A DNA stretch of 64,000 nucleotides, from assembly GCF_024199925.1 (NCBI RefSeq), contig NZ_JANADR010000001.1, forward strand, positions 7,443,501 to 7,507,500. The letters run 5' to 3'. The DNA comes from Bradyrhizobium sp. CCGUVB1N3. GTDB lineage: Bacteria > Pseudomonadota > Alphaproteobacteria > Rhizobiales > Xanthobacteraceae. The notes beneath the pieces were generated by a model. That model ran no database searches, was not told the origin of the DNA, and worked only from the letters and a program-made list of their open reading frames with translations. Of the stretch, positions 53,779 to 63,189 are shown one piece after another; the stretch's first letter is position 1, and the number at the start of each line of letters is the position of its first letter. The position numbers and the translations under genes were made by a program.

Positions 53779-55857
53779 TTAGAATTGAAGGCATTTCTGG
53801 TTGGCGTCGCAAGGCGGCCGACCGCGGCGCGATCGCCTGCGAGAGGCATCCTGGCTTACGTCTGGTCGCGTGAGATCAGATTGTTTGATGATCCATGTCG
53901 AGCCCTTGCATAAATGCTGCGCGGGCAATCGTCCCTCAGTGATCATGCGACGTATGGTTGATGGACTGACGTCGAGCATCTCCGCTGCTTCGATTAACGA
54001 GAGCTCACCTCGCTCCTGGCGTTCCCCCTCACGATAACGAGCGATCTCGCGGGTTCTGCGCAACGAACATACGCTGGTTCTCGTCCAGGATGCCCCGTGC
54101 GGGGTTGTTTTTCCGGAGCGATTAAGCAAGGCGGCGATCGAGTAGTCAGGCATTTGACGTGCGAGCATGCGCACAAGATCCACTACCTCGGTGTCGGTCG
54201 TCCAACGCGTCACGCCGACACGGTTCTTCTTAACTTTCAAGCGGGTGTGATCGCCACCTTGCCAATGGATGATGAGGTCCAGATGCTGATTGTCCTGATC
54301 CACGTCAACGATGATTTCCGACAGCACTGTACGCAGGATCTTCTTCTTGATCTCCGACGTAACACCGGGGCGTTGCCAAGCTCTATTCAGATCGTCCCCG
54401 AGCTTAAGCAGCGCTTCGCGATCGCCGGCGCTAAGTCCAGGAGAAGGCGAACTGGTCAAACCCTCGATTTCTCGCTCAATTGTACGCACAGCTTGGATGC
54501 GCTCGTTCCAGCGACGCTCGAGTCCACCAGCGACGTGACGATTGTCGGGGTCGACCGCGTCATATTGGCGATACGCTCGGTTTGCTTCGTACTGCGCCTG
54601 TTCAAGAGACCTTTGGAGCTGAAGCAAGTTTTCCGAATGTTCCGCGTCCTGAGTTTTCATTGCATTCAGCGCAGCCTCAACGCCAAGTGGTTGAAGCCGC
54701 TCCAGCACCTCTCGCGCCACCATCCGATCGAGGCGCATTCCACCGAAGCCAAGACAAGCTGCGACGGCTGCCTGGGTGAAATCTCCGCGGCAGACATATC
54801 TCAGCGTGTCGCCGCCTCGACCTGAGTACTGAACGTATAACCGCCGACCACATCGCGCGCAGCGCAAAAGCCCAGGGAGAAGTGCCTCGCCGCGTCGGAC
54901 GGCGCCCCGACCCAGATAGCTCTTGCCGTTGGCATTGTCTGCAATGAGACGCTGGTTTCGAATAAACTCATCCCAGGAGATGTAGCCCTCGTGATGGTCG
55001 CGGAGCAGCACGTCCCAGGCTTTCCAATCTCGTTGGGGATTTCGCTTTACCTTCTTCCGACCGTTCTCGATCGTCATCCGGACACCCCGTCGTCCGAACA
55101 CGTAGGCACCGGCATACACAGGGTTGGTGAGCATGTGATTCAACGTTGTGTAGCGTGGTGTACGCCATTCGATTTTCGGATCGTTCGAACCTCCAACGGC
55201 GAAGGGTAGCGCGATCTTCTCCTGGAGCAACCAGAGCAAGACCTGCCGGATCGATTGGAGCTCCACAAACTTCCTGAAGACGAGATCCAGCGCCTCGCGG
55301 ACACGTACGTCCGGGTTTTTCTCGATTCGATCATCCTTCGTCTTCACATACCCGACCGCGACCGTCGTGAAGTGCTCGCCGCGCCGGGCCTTTTGTTTGA
55401 CGGCTTCGACTGATCGCTGTCGAATGACGCTGAGCTCCAGCTCGCTCATCGTACCCTTCATCCCCAAGAGCAATCGATCGTTAATCGACCGAGAATCATA
55501 GACGCCATCTTCGTCGATAATGAGCGTGCCGACCAAGCCGCAAAATTCCAACAACGTGTGCCAGTCTCGACCGTTTCGAGCGAGGCGGGAAGCCTCGATT
55601 GAAAACACCGCACCGACGCGCCCCTCGCAGATTAACGCCAACAGCCGCTCAAATCCACGTCTTGCAACGCCGCCGCCGGACTTGCCGAGATCATCATCAA
55701 TAACCTCGACATCGCTCCAGCCGAGTGCACGAGCGCGAGCCTCAAGGCCGTATTGCCTGCGTTGGCTCTCCAGGTTGTGGACAACCTGGTCGACCGAGGA
55801 CTGTCGAACGTAGACCACGGCGCTGCGCGCCAGGTGATCAGTGGTGATCTTCGTCAT
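53779..55857 (-). CDS. Large serine recombinase B with C-terminal excisionase-like domain
   Basis: 692 residues, homologous to recombinase A from end to end. S20 lies in VVYVRQSSVDQVVHNLESQR; the conserved arginines are in IEASRLARNGRDWHTLLEFC. The zinc ribbon is LRCARCGRRLYVQYSGRGG and the C-terminal helix-turn-helix is LSLIEAAEMLDVSPSTIRRM, then ITEGRLPAQHLCKGSTWII. It converges on recombinase A across the 132-bp palindrome. The frame is intact; sequence differences through the protein show it is not a fresh copy. Confidence 0.87.
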   Translation of the reverse strand: MTKITTDHLARSAVVYVRQSSVDQVVHNLESQRRQYGLEARARALGWSDVEVIDDDLGKSGGGVARRGFERLLALICEGRVGAVFSIEASRLARNGRDWHTLLEFCGLVGTLIIDEDGVYDSRSINDRLLLGMKGTMSELELSVIRQRSVEAVKQKARRGEHFTTVAVGYVKTKDDRIEKNPDVRVREALDLVFRKFVELQSIRQVLLWLLQEKIALPFAVGGSNDPKIEWRTPRYTTLNHMLTNPVYAGAYVFGRRGVRMTIENGRKKVKRNPQRDWKAWDVLLRDHHEGYISWDEFIRNQRLIADNANGKSYLGRGAVRRGEALLPGLLRCARCGRRLYVQYSGRGGDTLRYVCRGDFTQAAVAACLGFGGMRLDRMVAREVLERLQPLGVEAALNAMKTQDAEHSENLLQLQRSLEQAQYEANRAYRQYDAVDPDNRHVAGGLERRWNERIQAVRTIEREIEGLTSSPSPGLSAGDREALLKLGDDLNRAWQRPGVTSEIKKKILRTVLSEIIVDVDQDNQHLDLIIHWQGGDHTRLKVKKNRVGVTRWTTDTEVVDLVRMLARQMPDYSIAALLNRSGKTTPHGASWTRTSVCSLRRTREIARYREGERQERGELSLIEAAEMLDVSPSTIRRMITEGRLPAQHLCKGSTWIIKQSDLTRPDVSQDASRRRSRRGRPPCDANQKCLQF

Positions 55858-56029
55858 GATCCACCTCCTGACTTGACTGGGCGGGTGGGGCAGACACCTT
55901 TGCTACGGCTTCGTTGAGCAGAAGCGACAGCAACTTTGCGGCCTCGGCTTGCACCGCCGGAGGTAGATGCTCCGCTCGCGCTGTTTCGAACAGATCCGGT
56001 TGCTGCCTCTTTTGTATCGTCTTGGACAA
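55838..56029 (-). CDS. Small protein preceding recombinase B
   Basis: 63 residues from a TTG at 56029. QQPDLFETARAEHLPPAVQA, then KLLSLLLNEAVAKVSAPPAQ; counterpart of the small protein in module A by position, size and the DLF motif. It overlaps the start of recombinase B by 20 bases. The DUF5372-like frame runs antisense-free through the same bases in another frame, so the boundary between the two is unsure. Confidence 0.55.
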   Translation of the reverse strand: MSKTIQKRQQPDLFETARAEHLPPAVQAEAAKLLSLLLNEAVAKVSAPPAQSSQEVDHDEDHH

Positions 56030-56318
56030 GGGCTCCTCCCTCAGCGGGAGGCGATTCCTCCCAACGCGAGGTTACGAGGACGTCAAGAAATGTCCGAAGC
56101 TCAAGAAGCCGGTCTACCGGTAGAAACGGATCAGCTACAATTTTCGTCGATGCTGCTTCGGGCTCCGTCATCCATGCCGGCAGAAGATGGAGACGACCGT
56201 TCTCGCGGCGAACTGTGAAGTGGCGACGGCCATCATGGATTTGTTCGCTGAGAATGACCAGGTCTCGGCCGGCGTCGGGATGGAATGGATATGTTACTCG
56301 AACTTCGTTGCTTGAAAT
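55854..56318 (-). CDS. DUF5372-like protein of recombinase module B
   Basis: The frame reads NEVRVTYPFHPDAGRDLVIL, then IHDGRRHFTVRRENGRLHLL and DPFLPVDRLLELRTFLDVLV, parallel to the module A protein. There is no ATG before the conserved part; ATT at 56318 is the first plausible codon after the junction with tnpA. The real C-terminus probably lies before 56029, where the small-protein gene begins; the rest of the frame to 55854 may be non-coding overlap. Confidence 0.5.
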   Translation of the reverse strand: MSSNEVRVTYPFHPDAGRDLVILSEQIHDGRRHFTVRRENGRLHLLPAWMTEPEAASTKIVADPFLPVDRLLELRTFLDVLVTSRWEESPPAEGGALVQDDTKEAATGSVRNSASGASTSGGASRGRKVAVASAQRSRSKGVCPTRPVKSGGGS

Positions 56319-56325
56319 CCCTGCA

Positions 56326-56742
56326 TCATGCAGCCCCTTCGGATGAGGGCGCGGAGAACTGGGCCTCTGCGGCGTCGAACCGCAGGCCTATCTGACCGAC
56401 GTCCTCACCAGACTCGTCAACCTCTGACCGTCCTCGCGTCTGGACGAACTCATGCCCTGGACGTGGAGCGCCGAGCAAGCTAACGGCCTCGCCGCTTGAT
56501 GAACTCGCTTCCTGGATCGCGACCGCTCCAGCAGGCCTCGTCGCCACCGGCTCTGTGCCTTCCGGCAGCTTTAACAACCCGTCGCGCACCGCCTTACGCC
56601 AGGCCGACAAATGCTGCGGCGACAGATCGTGGCGCCGCGCGACGTCCGAGACCATCGCGCCCGGCACAAAGGATTCCGAGACAATCCGTCTCTTGACCTC
56701 GTCGCTCCAGCGCCGCCGGAAACTGCGATGCGTCGACAACAC
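56326..56742 (-). pseudogene. IS66 tnpA, N-terminal fragment
   Basis: MLSTHRSFRRRWSDEVKRRI, then MVSDVARRHDLSPQHLSAWR is the helix-turn-helix start of an IS66 TnpA. The tail from about residue 110 drifts out of family and stops at the edge of recombinase module B. Confidence 0.7.
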
Positions 56743-56842
56743 GCTCGATCATCTATGCAAACCGCCCTCGTCAAGACGGAACTCATTTTGCCGATCTGCT
56801 CAACAGCAACAAGGTGCGGGAGAGACGCCGCTTACGTCCGAA

Positions 56843-57312
56843 GCTAGATCGTCGCAAGTTCTCCACCTCAGCGCCAAAAACGGGAGGGGGGTGAATTTGA
56901 TCAGGATAGGGCGACAGTCCCGCACGATCGTGGGTAACAACTTTGATCCCTGGCCGCCGCTTCAGCCAGCTGCGCTGGGGTGGCTCCATTCACCGACAGG
57001 CCCCCATTCACACAGATCGTGGAATTGCGGACCTGCCAAAGCTGGGCGGCGGCGATCAGGCTAAGCACACTCCGTCTCGTCTTCTTCGTCATCATCCGCT
57101 CCATACTAGCTGTTAGCTGCTCTATGTGATTGCCGAGGCCTCCCAGTTACTATCCAGCATAGTACCGGCCAAATAGAAACGCCGCGCAAAATGCCGGGCG
57201 TTTCTATTGGCGGTTGACGGAGCGGTCGCCTTCCAACTTAACTGAGGGTCCCAAAAACGGGCCATCTCGCTTTGTCTTTGAGCAGCCTTCCAGATGCGAT
57301 CGAGGGAGCACG
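56843..57312. other. Gap with one weak small ORF
   Basis: The minus-strand frame 56901-57104 begins KKTRRSVLSLIAAAQLWQV, loosely like a short signal sequence, but nothing else supports it. The rest is unrecognised. Confidence 0.3.
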
Positions 57313-59071
57313 TTACTCCAATCCGCTCGTTGACGCGTGCAGCAGTGCCTCCAGTTTACGCCCACCTTGCTCGATCGCCTCAGACCAATGGCCGAGCCGT
57401 TCCTGCGCCACGACTTCGAACGACGGGTACCACAGTGGCTTTCCGCCAGCCTGGGCCCAATACCAGGGATAACCGCATGGCACGAAAACCACGCCGGCGA
57501 CTCCGAGTGCTCCGGCGATATGGACGGCGAAGCTGTCGGGCCCAACCACGGCGTCGAGATTGGCGATCGCTGCGATCAATTCCGCAGGGCGCTCGATATG
57601 CACACCGGCATCGATCGGGTGACGCCATCGCTTCATGTCGTGGCGTTGCGCTCCACTCATCAAACTGATCGACGTGACGGAGTGTGGAATCACAGCGGCG
57701 ACCTGCTCCATCGATAGGCCGAGGGCGCTGCTCTCCCATAAGATTCCTACCAACGGCCTTGCGAACACGGCCAAAGCATCGCGCCACTTGGCGAATAGCT
57801 CGGCATCGGGACGCAGGTACGGAACGCCATCTGCAATGGTGCCGGCGTCGATCGACAGAATGCGCAATAGCGATTGCAACGGCGTAGCTGAGAGTCCAGG
57901 TCTCGGCTCGTCGATAATCACCGGCTCAGCGAGGTGGGCAAGAAGAGCCCGATAACGTGGCTCCGCGACCACATGCACATCTTGCTGGCTCGTCAGCCGG
58001 CGCAAGAGGCGAACGAGCGCCACGAACTCGAGTGCGCCGGTCGTCGGGGGGACGAGTATCCGCGTCACAGGCTCTAAGGCGGTCGGATCGGGTGACGGGA
58101 AGCGACCGAGCGTCAGTTCGAGCGTTTTCTGTAAAGACTTCGCTGCTTCATTCTCTGGCAGCGCCTGCGCGACGCGGTCGACAAGCTTGAGGGCTTCATC
58201 GAACCGGCCAACGAGTTGCAGGACACGCACCAGAGCAATCGCGGCGGAGTGGTCCGATTTTCGAGCGCGAACGAATTCCGTCAGTTGCGCAATGCCTCGG
58301 TCCATTTCACCCTTGGCAATCGTAACGCGGGCCAAGATTTCGCGGGCACCAACATGAGCCGGCGCATAGGCCAGTAACTTCTCGCAGGTCGTCTCCGCTT
58401 GCGACCAGCGCCCTGTTGCGGCGCGGCAATAAGCCAGATGCAAGAGGCCGTCTGTATCGAGTGGGGCGCGCAGATGCGCGCGTTCGGCAAGGTTGAGCGC
58501 CTCGTCGAATCGGCTTCGTTCGAGCATAAGGGCCGACAAATGGCCCAGCGCATCAGGATCGTCTGGAGCAATCTCGAGCGCACGAAGCAGGACAGTCTCA
58601 GCCGACGAAGTGTGGCCTAAGGCGAACTCGATGGCTCCGAATTGAAGGAGAGCGCGCGTATTGCCTGGCTCGTTGTCGACAACGGTCTCCGTCATCGCGC
58701 GGGCATCCGTAACGTTGCCGTGGCTCAACAGGGCTCGAGCGAGCGCTAGCTTAATCGCACCGTTGCGCGGGGCGAGAGCAACCGCGCGTTCGAGGCAGAT
58801 CATCGCCTCCTCAGCGCGGCCGAGCAATTGGTGGGCGATACCGGTGTTCGGGGTAAATGGTCGCCGCTTCAGCCAGCATATCGAACGCAAACTCGGTCTG
58901 TCGCCGCGCAAGCGCCAATGTGGCCCTTGCATTGAGCGTATCCGGATCGCTTGTGACAGGGACCTCCTCCAGTAGCGCTTCCGCCTCCTCGATACGGCCG
59001 GCGGCAATAAGCTCCTGGGCCGTTCTAACCCGGTCCTGCCAGCTCGGAGCGGACATGCCAACGGACGGCAT
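57313..59071 (-). pseudogene. TPR protein with GT9-like C-terminal domain, frameshifted
   Basis: Starts at ATG 59071 (SAPSWQDRVRTAQELIAAGR; DMLAEAATIYP). It shifts frame at about 58840 into FTPNTGIAHQLLGRAEEAM, after which the frame is open to 57313. Repeated TPR units (about residues 80-330) are followed by a C-terminal domain with DALAVFARPLVGILWESSAL and IANLDAVVGPDSFAVHIAGA, as in glycosyltransferase-9-like TPR proteins. A single-base change would restore 586 or so residues, so a sequencing error or recent mutation is possible. It lies ten bases from the DUF3540 gene and may belong to the same set. Confidence 0.65.
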
Positions 59072-59074
59072 CGG

Positions 59075-59725
59075 CTACGCAACCGTGACGCGTTTGCCGT
59101 CGCGACGGAGAGCCGCGCTCACCGCGGCGACCTTGATGTGGGCGATCTCAGAAGCAATGCCAGTAAGCCCAATGGCTCGCGTTTCGGTCTGCAAAACGTC
59201 GATGCGCTCAATCAACGTGGCACGGTCAACTACCTTTACGGTGAGCGACCCGGTGCTCGCTTCCTGGGGCCGCGCCGAGGATCGGACATGATCCGCGATT
59301 AACGTGTAGAGTTTACCGATCCAGGTGCCTTTGTTCGCGAGTACCGAAAACAATTTGGCCTGCAGATCGACACTATCGGCGCAAAAGGAGGGGCGCTGAC
59401 GCGCCGCAAGAGTGATGGTCTTGGCTTCAATCGAAATGGTGTGACCTCCGAGTAGGCCGACCACAGGACCGTTGGAAGCCGCCCGCTCGAGCACGGTCAC
59501 GACAAAAAGCTTGATCCACGTTGGTAGCGAGCAAAACATGTCCTGTGGCAAAGGTCAGGCGAGGGATATCCGACAGCTACCGTCAATTGTGCCGAGTGCT
59601 AGCGAATTCGACGTCCACCGCAATGCGCTGACTGACACGACACGGGCCGTGTTATGTTCGCCTTCTAGCAAGCGCTCGGCTGTCGATAAAATTTGAGCGT
59701 TTGTGGCGCGGATCGTCATCGTCAT
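59075..59725 (-). pseudogene. DUF3540-like gene with an in-frame TGA
   Basis: MTIRATNAQILSTAERLLEG starts at 59725 or 59719, then CRISLA-TGA-PLPQDM continues in the same frame to 59075. The region after the stop (FVVTVLERAASNGPVVGLLG; ATLIERIDVLQTETRAIGLT) fits DUF3540 proteins, which are found in type VI secretion gene sets. TGA would be Cys or Trp by one base change. A start at TTG 59551 could still give a 158-residue product. Confidence 0.5.
59255..59327. repeat. 73-bp direct repeat, copy 1
   Basis: Almost identical to 60682-60754 (same orientation, about three mismatches). It codes for TLIADHVRSSARPQE within the DUF3540-like gene. Confidence 0.8.
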
Positions 59726-59742
59726 TCTTGCTCTCTGGTCAG

Positions 59743-60468
59743 CTACAGGAAGATTGTCTGGTCCTTTTGTATGACTTCCTTCTTACCGGTGCGGGACATG
59801 TTCTCTGCTGCTTGGATGACAAGCTCGTGCTGCGCCGTGCTTAACTTGCCCTGCCTCACGGCTTTTTCTGTAACGGACACGCTGGTCTTGCAGATCTTGC
59901 TGTCGCGGCCGACCACCTTCAGGTCTTCATCGGGTACGTATTTGAAACTGCTTGTTTTGAGAATTGTTTGACTACTATCAGCCGACTTGAAGTCGGGTCC
60001 CAAAACACACTTAATCGATTCGCCGATCACTTGCTTGACGTCGTGGCCTCTGACAATGTTGAGGTTGTTGCCAACCGTGACAGATTGCGCATCGCCCAGA
60101 TTAAATAAACATGATCTTGAAATCTTATAGGTGAACGCTTCTCCAAAGAAGACTGATACGTTCCTGGCCATCGTCAGCTGGGTAGTCGCGCCGCGCATAC
60201 AGGTGAGTTTTGTTCCGTCGAAGAATTCCTCGGTGTTGCCCATAATCCGCTTTTCGGTGTTGCCAGTGGTCGTTTCTACTTTGTCACCTTTATTGACCAA
60301 CTTGACCCGGTTCGAAGCCGTCAGGATGATGTCCGCGGACGTCACAGCGCTACCAGCAGTGATTGACACGCCATTCTCGGCGGAGATCTCATAGATGCCC
60401 TTTGGCACCTTGTGCTGGACGTTTCCGTTCGTGACCTCCACCGGCTTTCCGGCTGCTGTGAAGCGCAA
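59743..60468 (-). CDS. VgrG/Gp5-tail-like repeat protein, 5'-truncated
   Basis: 241 residues of short beta-strand repeats (GIYEISAENGVSITAGSAVT; ADIILTASNRVKLVNKGDKV; SVTVGNNLNIVRGHDVKQVI), the style of the trimeric beta-helix tail of VgrG/Gp5 spike proteins. An in-frame stop lies just before the ATG at 60468 and no spike head domain is found upstream. Its neighbour is the DUF3540-like gene, also typical of type VI sets. The function is a guess from structure style. Confidence 0.45.
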   Translation of the reverse strand: MRFTAAGKPVEVTNGNVQHKVPKGIYEISAENGVSITAGSAVTSADIILTASNRVKLVNKGDKVETTTGNTEKRIMGNTEEFFDGTKLTCMRGATTQLTMARNVSVFFGEAFTYKISRSCLFNLGDAQSVTVGNNLNIVRGHDVKQVIGESIKCVLGPDFKSADSSQTILKTSSFKYVPDEDLKVVGRDSKICKTSVSVTEKAVRQGKLSTAQHELVIQAAENMSRTGKKEVIQKDQTIFL

Positions 60469-60681
60469 TTATAACCCGATCAGCTTGAGGGCACGTCGAT
60501 GCCCCGGGGACAGGACAAAATTCTCCACGTTGCTCAGGCAGGGCTGCCCATTGCTGGTGGATGCGTGCCATGTCGACGCCTTTCTCGGGTCCTGGCGTGC
60601 GTACCGATGAATTCCGAAGGAGATCGCCTACATGTCCGCGCCACAAACACCCACATTTTGTCGACGGCTGAGCGCTTGCTA

Positions 60682-60754
60682 GCTCGTTTCCTGGGGCCGC
60701 GCCGAGGATCGGACATGATCCGCGATTAACGTGTAGAGTTTACTGATCCAGGTG
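60682..60754. repeat. 73-bp direct repeat, copy 2, with adjoining inverted 48-bp copy
   Basis: The 48 bases just before it (60635-60682) match the reverse complement of 59665-59712 with few mismatches. So two separate parts of the DUF3540-like gene have been copied here, back to back, in opposite orientation. Confidence 0.75.
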
Positions 60755-61060
60755 TGTCCGGCGGATCGCCCGACACCTGGCCGTCGCGATCGATGGTCTG
60801 GCTGGGCGCGACGTACTGCCCGCGCTCGTTCATTTCCGCCTTGTGCTCGTCCTCGATGATGCCGCCACAAATGGGGCATTCGAGATACGCCTCGCGGGCG
60901 CTGCCATCGGCGAGACCTTGAGCGGATAGCGCATCAGATCGAAGCGCGGCACGACTCGCCGCGGTGCGGGCACGGCCAGCACCAGTGATGCCGGGTGCCT
61001 TGCTGCCAGAGTTGCCAGATCGGGCTTTCGATATCTTCCGACACGGCAACGTTTCAAAAA
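60730..61060 (-). pseudogene. Phage terminase large subunit (GpA-type) fragment
   Basis: AYLECPICGGIIEDEHKAEM, then NERGQYVAPSQTIDRDGQVS and GDPPDTPG match the middle of GpA-type large terminases. Upstream, another frame reads QGTRHHWCWPCPHRGESC, the preceding part of the same region after a frameshift. Both ends are missing. Confidence 0.65.
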
Positions 61061-61200
61061 ATCAGGTTCGATTTTTTGTCCTCGATCGCTTGTGCTCATT
61101 TACGCCATCGCTAAGGACGGTCATGCCACTTTGCTGACCGCGGTCCTGATCGAAAAACTCCACAACCTATTCAATCAATCGAAGCAAAAGAAGTGGGACG

Positions 61201-61920
61201 TCAGCGCGCGAAGCTAACCGGCGCGAGAAAGCTGTCCTGCGCACCCGGCTTGGCGGCGGGAAAAACGGGGAATGGGCTGGCGCGACGCAGGGTTTCGATC
61301 GCCTCACGGTCGAGCGCGTTGTTGCCGGAAGACTTGGTTACCACGCTCGTTACCACCTTGCCGTCGCGGTCCAATGCGAACTGCACGACCACTGTGCCGG
61401 CAGCGCCATGTGCGGCCGACGGGTAGCGTTTGAAGCGTTGCAAGTGCCCGAATACCAGCGCGTTATAGGCGTTGGCGCTGGCTTGGGTGAACTCCCCAAT
61501 ATGCTCGGTCTTCGGCGGCGCGCGCGTCTCGGGCGCCGGCGGCTGGGCCTGTGGTTTCGGCGTCTCGATCTCTTTCGGAGTCGCCCGCGGCAGGGTGATG
61601 TCGGCCTGTTGCTGCGGCGGTGGCGGTTGCTCGGTCTTTTCCGCCTGCCGCTCTTTCGGCAACTGCCTCGGACCCTCCTCGGCCTGCTTCATGGTTGGCC
61701 CGACCGCGATGTCCTGGTCCTGACGCTCGGGCGAAGAGGCGTCGACAGGGGCGACCGTCACCGCAATCGCAGGAACGATGTTCGGTTCAGCCGGCCTGCG
61801 AGCATACCAGAGCGCAATCGATGTCACGATCGCCAGATGCGCAAGCAGGATCAGAAGGGCCGCGAGAATCCAGCGCGAGAAGCCGCGATCATCCGGCAGG
61901 TACAGCGTGTAGGCCGTCAT
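61201..61920 (-). CDS. tonB: TonB energy-transducing protein
   Basis: 239 residues. One N-terminal membrane anchor (about 17-39), a Pro/Glu-rich periplasmic linker (about 85-140, with PPPPQQQ and [11 protein letters not shown]), and a C-terminal TonB domain ([40 protein letters not shown]). It carries energy from ExbB-ExbD to outer-membrane receptors. Its ATG overlaps the exbD stop by four bases. It is the last gene of the minus-strand set receptor - exbB - exbD - tonB. Confidence 0.88.
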   Translation of the reverse strand: MTAYTLYLPDDRGFSRWILAALLILLAHLAIVTSIALWYARRPAEPNIVPAIAVTVAPVDASSPERQDQDIAVGPTMKQAEEGPRQLPKERQAEKTEQPPPPQQQADITLPRATPKEIETPKPQAQPPAPETRAPPKTEHIGEFTQASANAYNALVFGHLQRFKRYPSAAHGAAGTVVVQFALDRDGKVVTSVVTKSSGNNALDREAIETLRRASPFPVFPAAKPGAQDSFLAPVSFAR

Positions 61921-62351
61921 GGCTTTGCCGCCGGGATTTCCAGCCCAACCAGGGCAAGCTTGAGGTATCCACCATCCCGCAACGTGTTCATCACCTCCAT
62001 CAGCTCGCCATAGCTCAGCGACTTGTCGGCGCGCACGAAGATGGTCGCGTCCTTGTGATGATCTGTGGCCGCGTCCAGTGCGCCCGGCAACGCATCACGC
62101 GCCACGACGGTCGCGCCAACCGCAATGGTCTGATCCGGCTTGATGGTGACAAAGACCGGCTTGTCCTGGCGCGGCTGCTCCGGTGCCGTGCTAGCGGGCA
62201 GATTGACGCCGATGTCCACGGTCGCAAGCGGCGCGGCGACCATGAAGATGATGAGCAGCACCAGCATGACGTCGATGAAGGGCGTGACGTTGATCTCATG
62301 CTGGACTTCGAGATCGTCGCTGTCCACGCGTCTACCGAGACGAATTGCCAT
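61917..62351 (-). CDS. exbD: ExbD proton-channel subunit
   Basis: 144 residues. One membrane segment follows a short cytoplasmic tail ([20 protein letters not shown]), with the conserved Asp in FIDVMLVLL that carries protons. The periplasmic part ends [12 protein letters not shown]. It works with ExbB to power TonB. It starts six bases after exbB and overlaps tonB. Confidence 0.9.
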   Translation of the reverse strand: MAIRLGRRVDSDDLEVQHEINVTPFIDVMLVLLIIFMVAAPLATVDIGVNLPASTAPEQPRQDKPVFVTIKPDQTIAVGATVVARDALPGALDAATDHHKDATIFVRADKSLSYGELMEVMNTLRDGGYLKLALVGLEIPAAKP

Positions 62352-62357
62352 GGCCCC

Positions 62358-63179
62358 TTACTCCGCCGCGTGCGGCATCGCTGCGCGGGCGCCGCGCTGA
62401 CCGCGGCTGATCAACAACAGCAACTGCGCCGAAGCGTCGCCGAGCAGCGTGCGATAGCCGGCAATCACGCGCGCCAGGTGGTTGTAGATCACGACCGCCG
62501 GAATGGCGGCGACGAGGCCGAAGGCCGTGGCGAGCAGCGCCTCGGCGATGCCGGGCGCCACGACAGCGAGATTGGTGGTGTGGGATTCGGAGATGCCGAT
62601 GAATGCGTTCATGATGCCCCACACCGTGCCGAATAGGCCGACAAAGGGCGCGGTGGCACCAATCGTGGCCAGAATGCCGACGCCGCACGAAATCTGCCGC
62701 GTCATCGCCGCCTCGACGCGCTCCAGCCGCAACGCGACGCGCTCCTTGAAGCCGTCATCGACGATGCCGGCGGACACTTCGGCTTCGCGCACGGTAGAGA
62801 GGATCAATTGCGCGATGGCGTCACGGTCGCCGTCACAGGCGTCAACCGCCTTCGCCAGACTTCCTCCTGCGTCCAACATCCTGATCCGGCGTTGTGCGCG
62901 TGTCCTGGCGACGCGCAACTCGATGGTTTTGGCGAGCCAGACGGTCCAGGTCACGAAGGAGGCGAAGGCAAGACCGATCATCACGGCCTTCACCACGATG
63001 TCGGCGTTCAGGAACATGCCCCAGGGCGACAAGTTGCGGGGCAGGAGCGGATTGGGCGACTGGGCGAGCGCGGATGTCGTTGCCAGCGTAAGGCCCAGCC
63101 AGAGGCTGGCGCCGCCGAGAGCCGTCGCGCGCAGTAATGTCTTTGATCGATGCATGGAGCGCTGATCTCTGTTTTGCAT
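62358..63179 (-). CDS. exbB: ExbB proton-channel subunit
   Basis: 273 residues from 63179; the ATG at 63155 would start right before the signal-like segment ([20 protein letters not shown]) and is an equally good choice. Three membrane segments follow (about 52-78, 175-200, 220-242). [20 protein letters not shown] and [15 protein letters not shown] are ExbB/TolQ signatures. It forms the pentameric motor with ExbD. It lies ten bases downstream of the receptor gene. Confidence 0.9.
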   Translation of the reverse strand: MQNRDQRSMHRSKTLLRATALGGASLWLGLTLATTSALAQSPNPLLPRNLSPWGMFLNADIVVKAVMIGLAFASFVTWTVWLAKTIELRVARTRAQRRIRMLDAGGSLAKAVDACDGDRDAIAQLILSTVREAEVSAGIVDDGFKERVALRLERVEAAMTRQISCGVGILATIGATAPFVGLFGTVWGIMNAFIGISESHTTNLAVVAPGIAEALLATAFGLVAAIPAVVIYNHLARVIAGYRTLLGDASAQLLLLISRGQRGARAAMPHAAE

Positions 63180-63189
63180 GGTGTGCCGT

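Larger units (their letters stand above)
50885..56835 (-). mobile_element. IS66 shell with its centre replaced by two recombinase modules
   Basis: The left end GTAAGCGGC at 50885 and the right end, GTAAGCGGCG read inward from 56835, are IS66-type terminal repeats. Inside remain only the tnpC end (left) and the tnpA start (right), both on the minus strand as in one IS66 copy. tnpB and most of tnpC are gone, and 51.1-56.3 kb holds two convergent serine-recombinase modules. The flanking 8-bp words (GAATGTTT and GTCCGAAG) differ, so no target duplication remains. Confidence 0.65.

Noticed and set aside
59555..59565. Selenocysteine codon in the DUF3540-like gene
   Set aside because: No selenoprotein family matches and no SECIS-like hairpin was noticed; a nonsense mutation is simpler.
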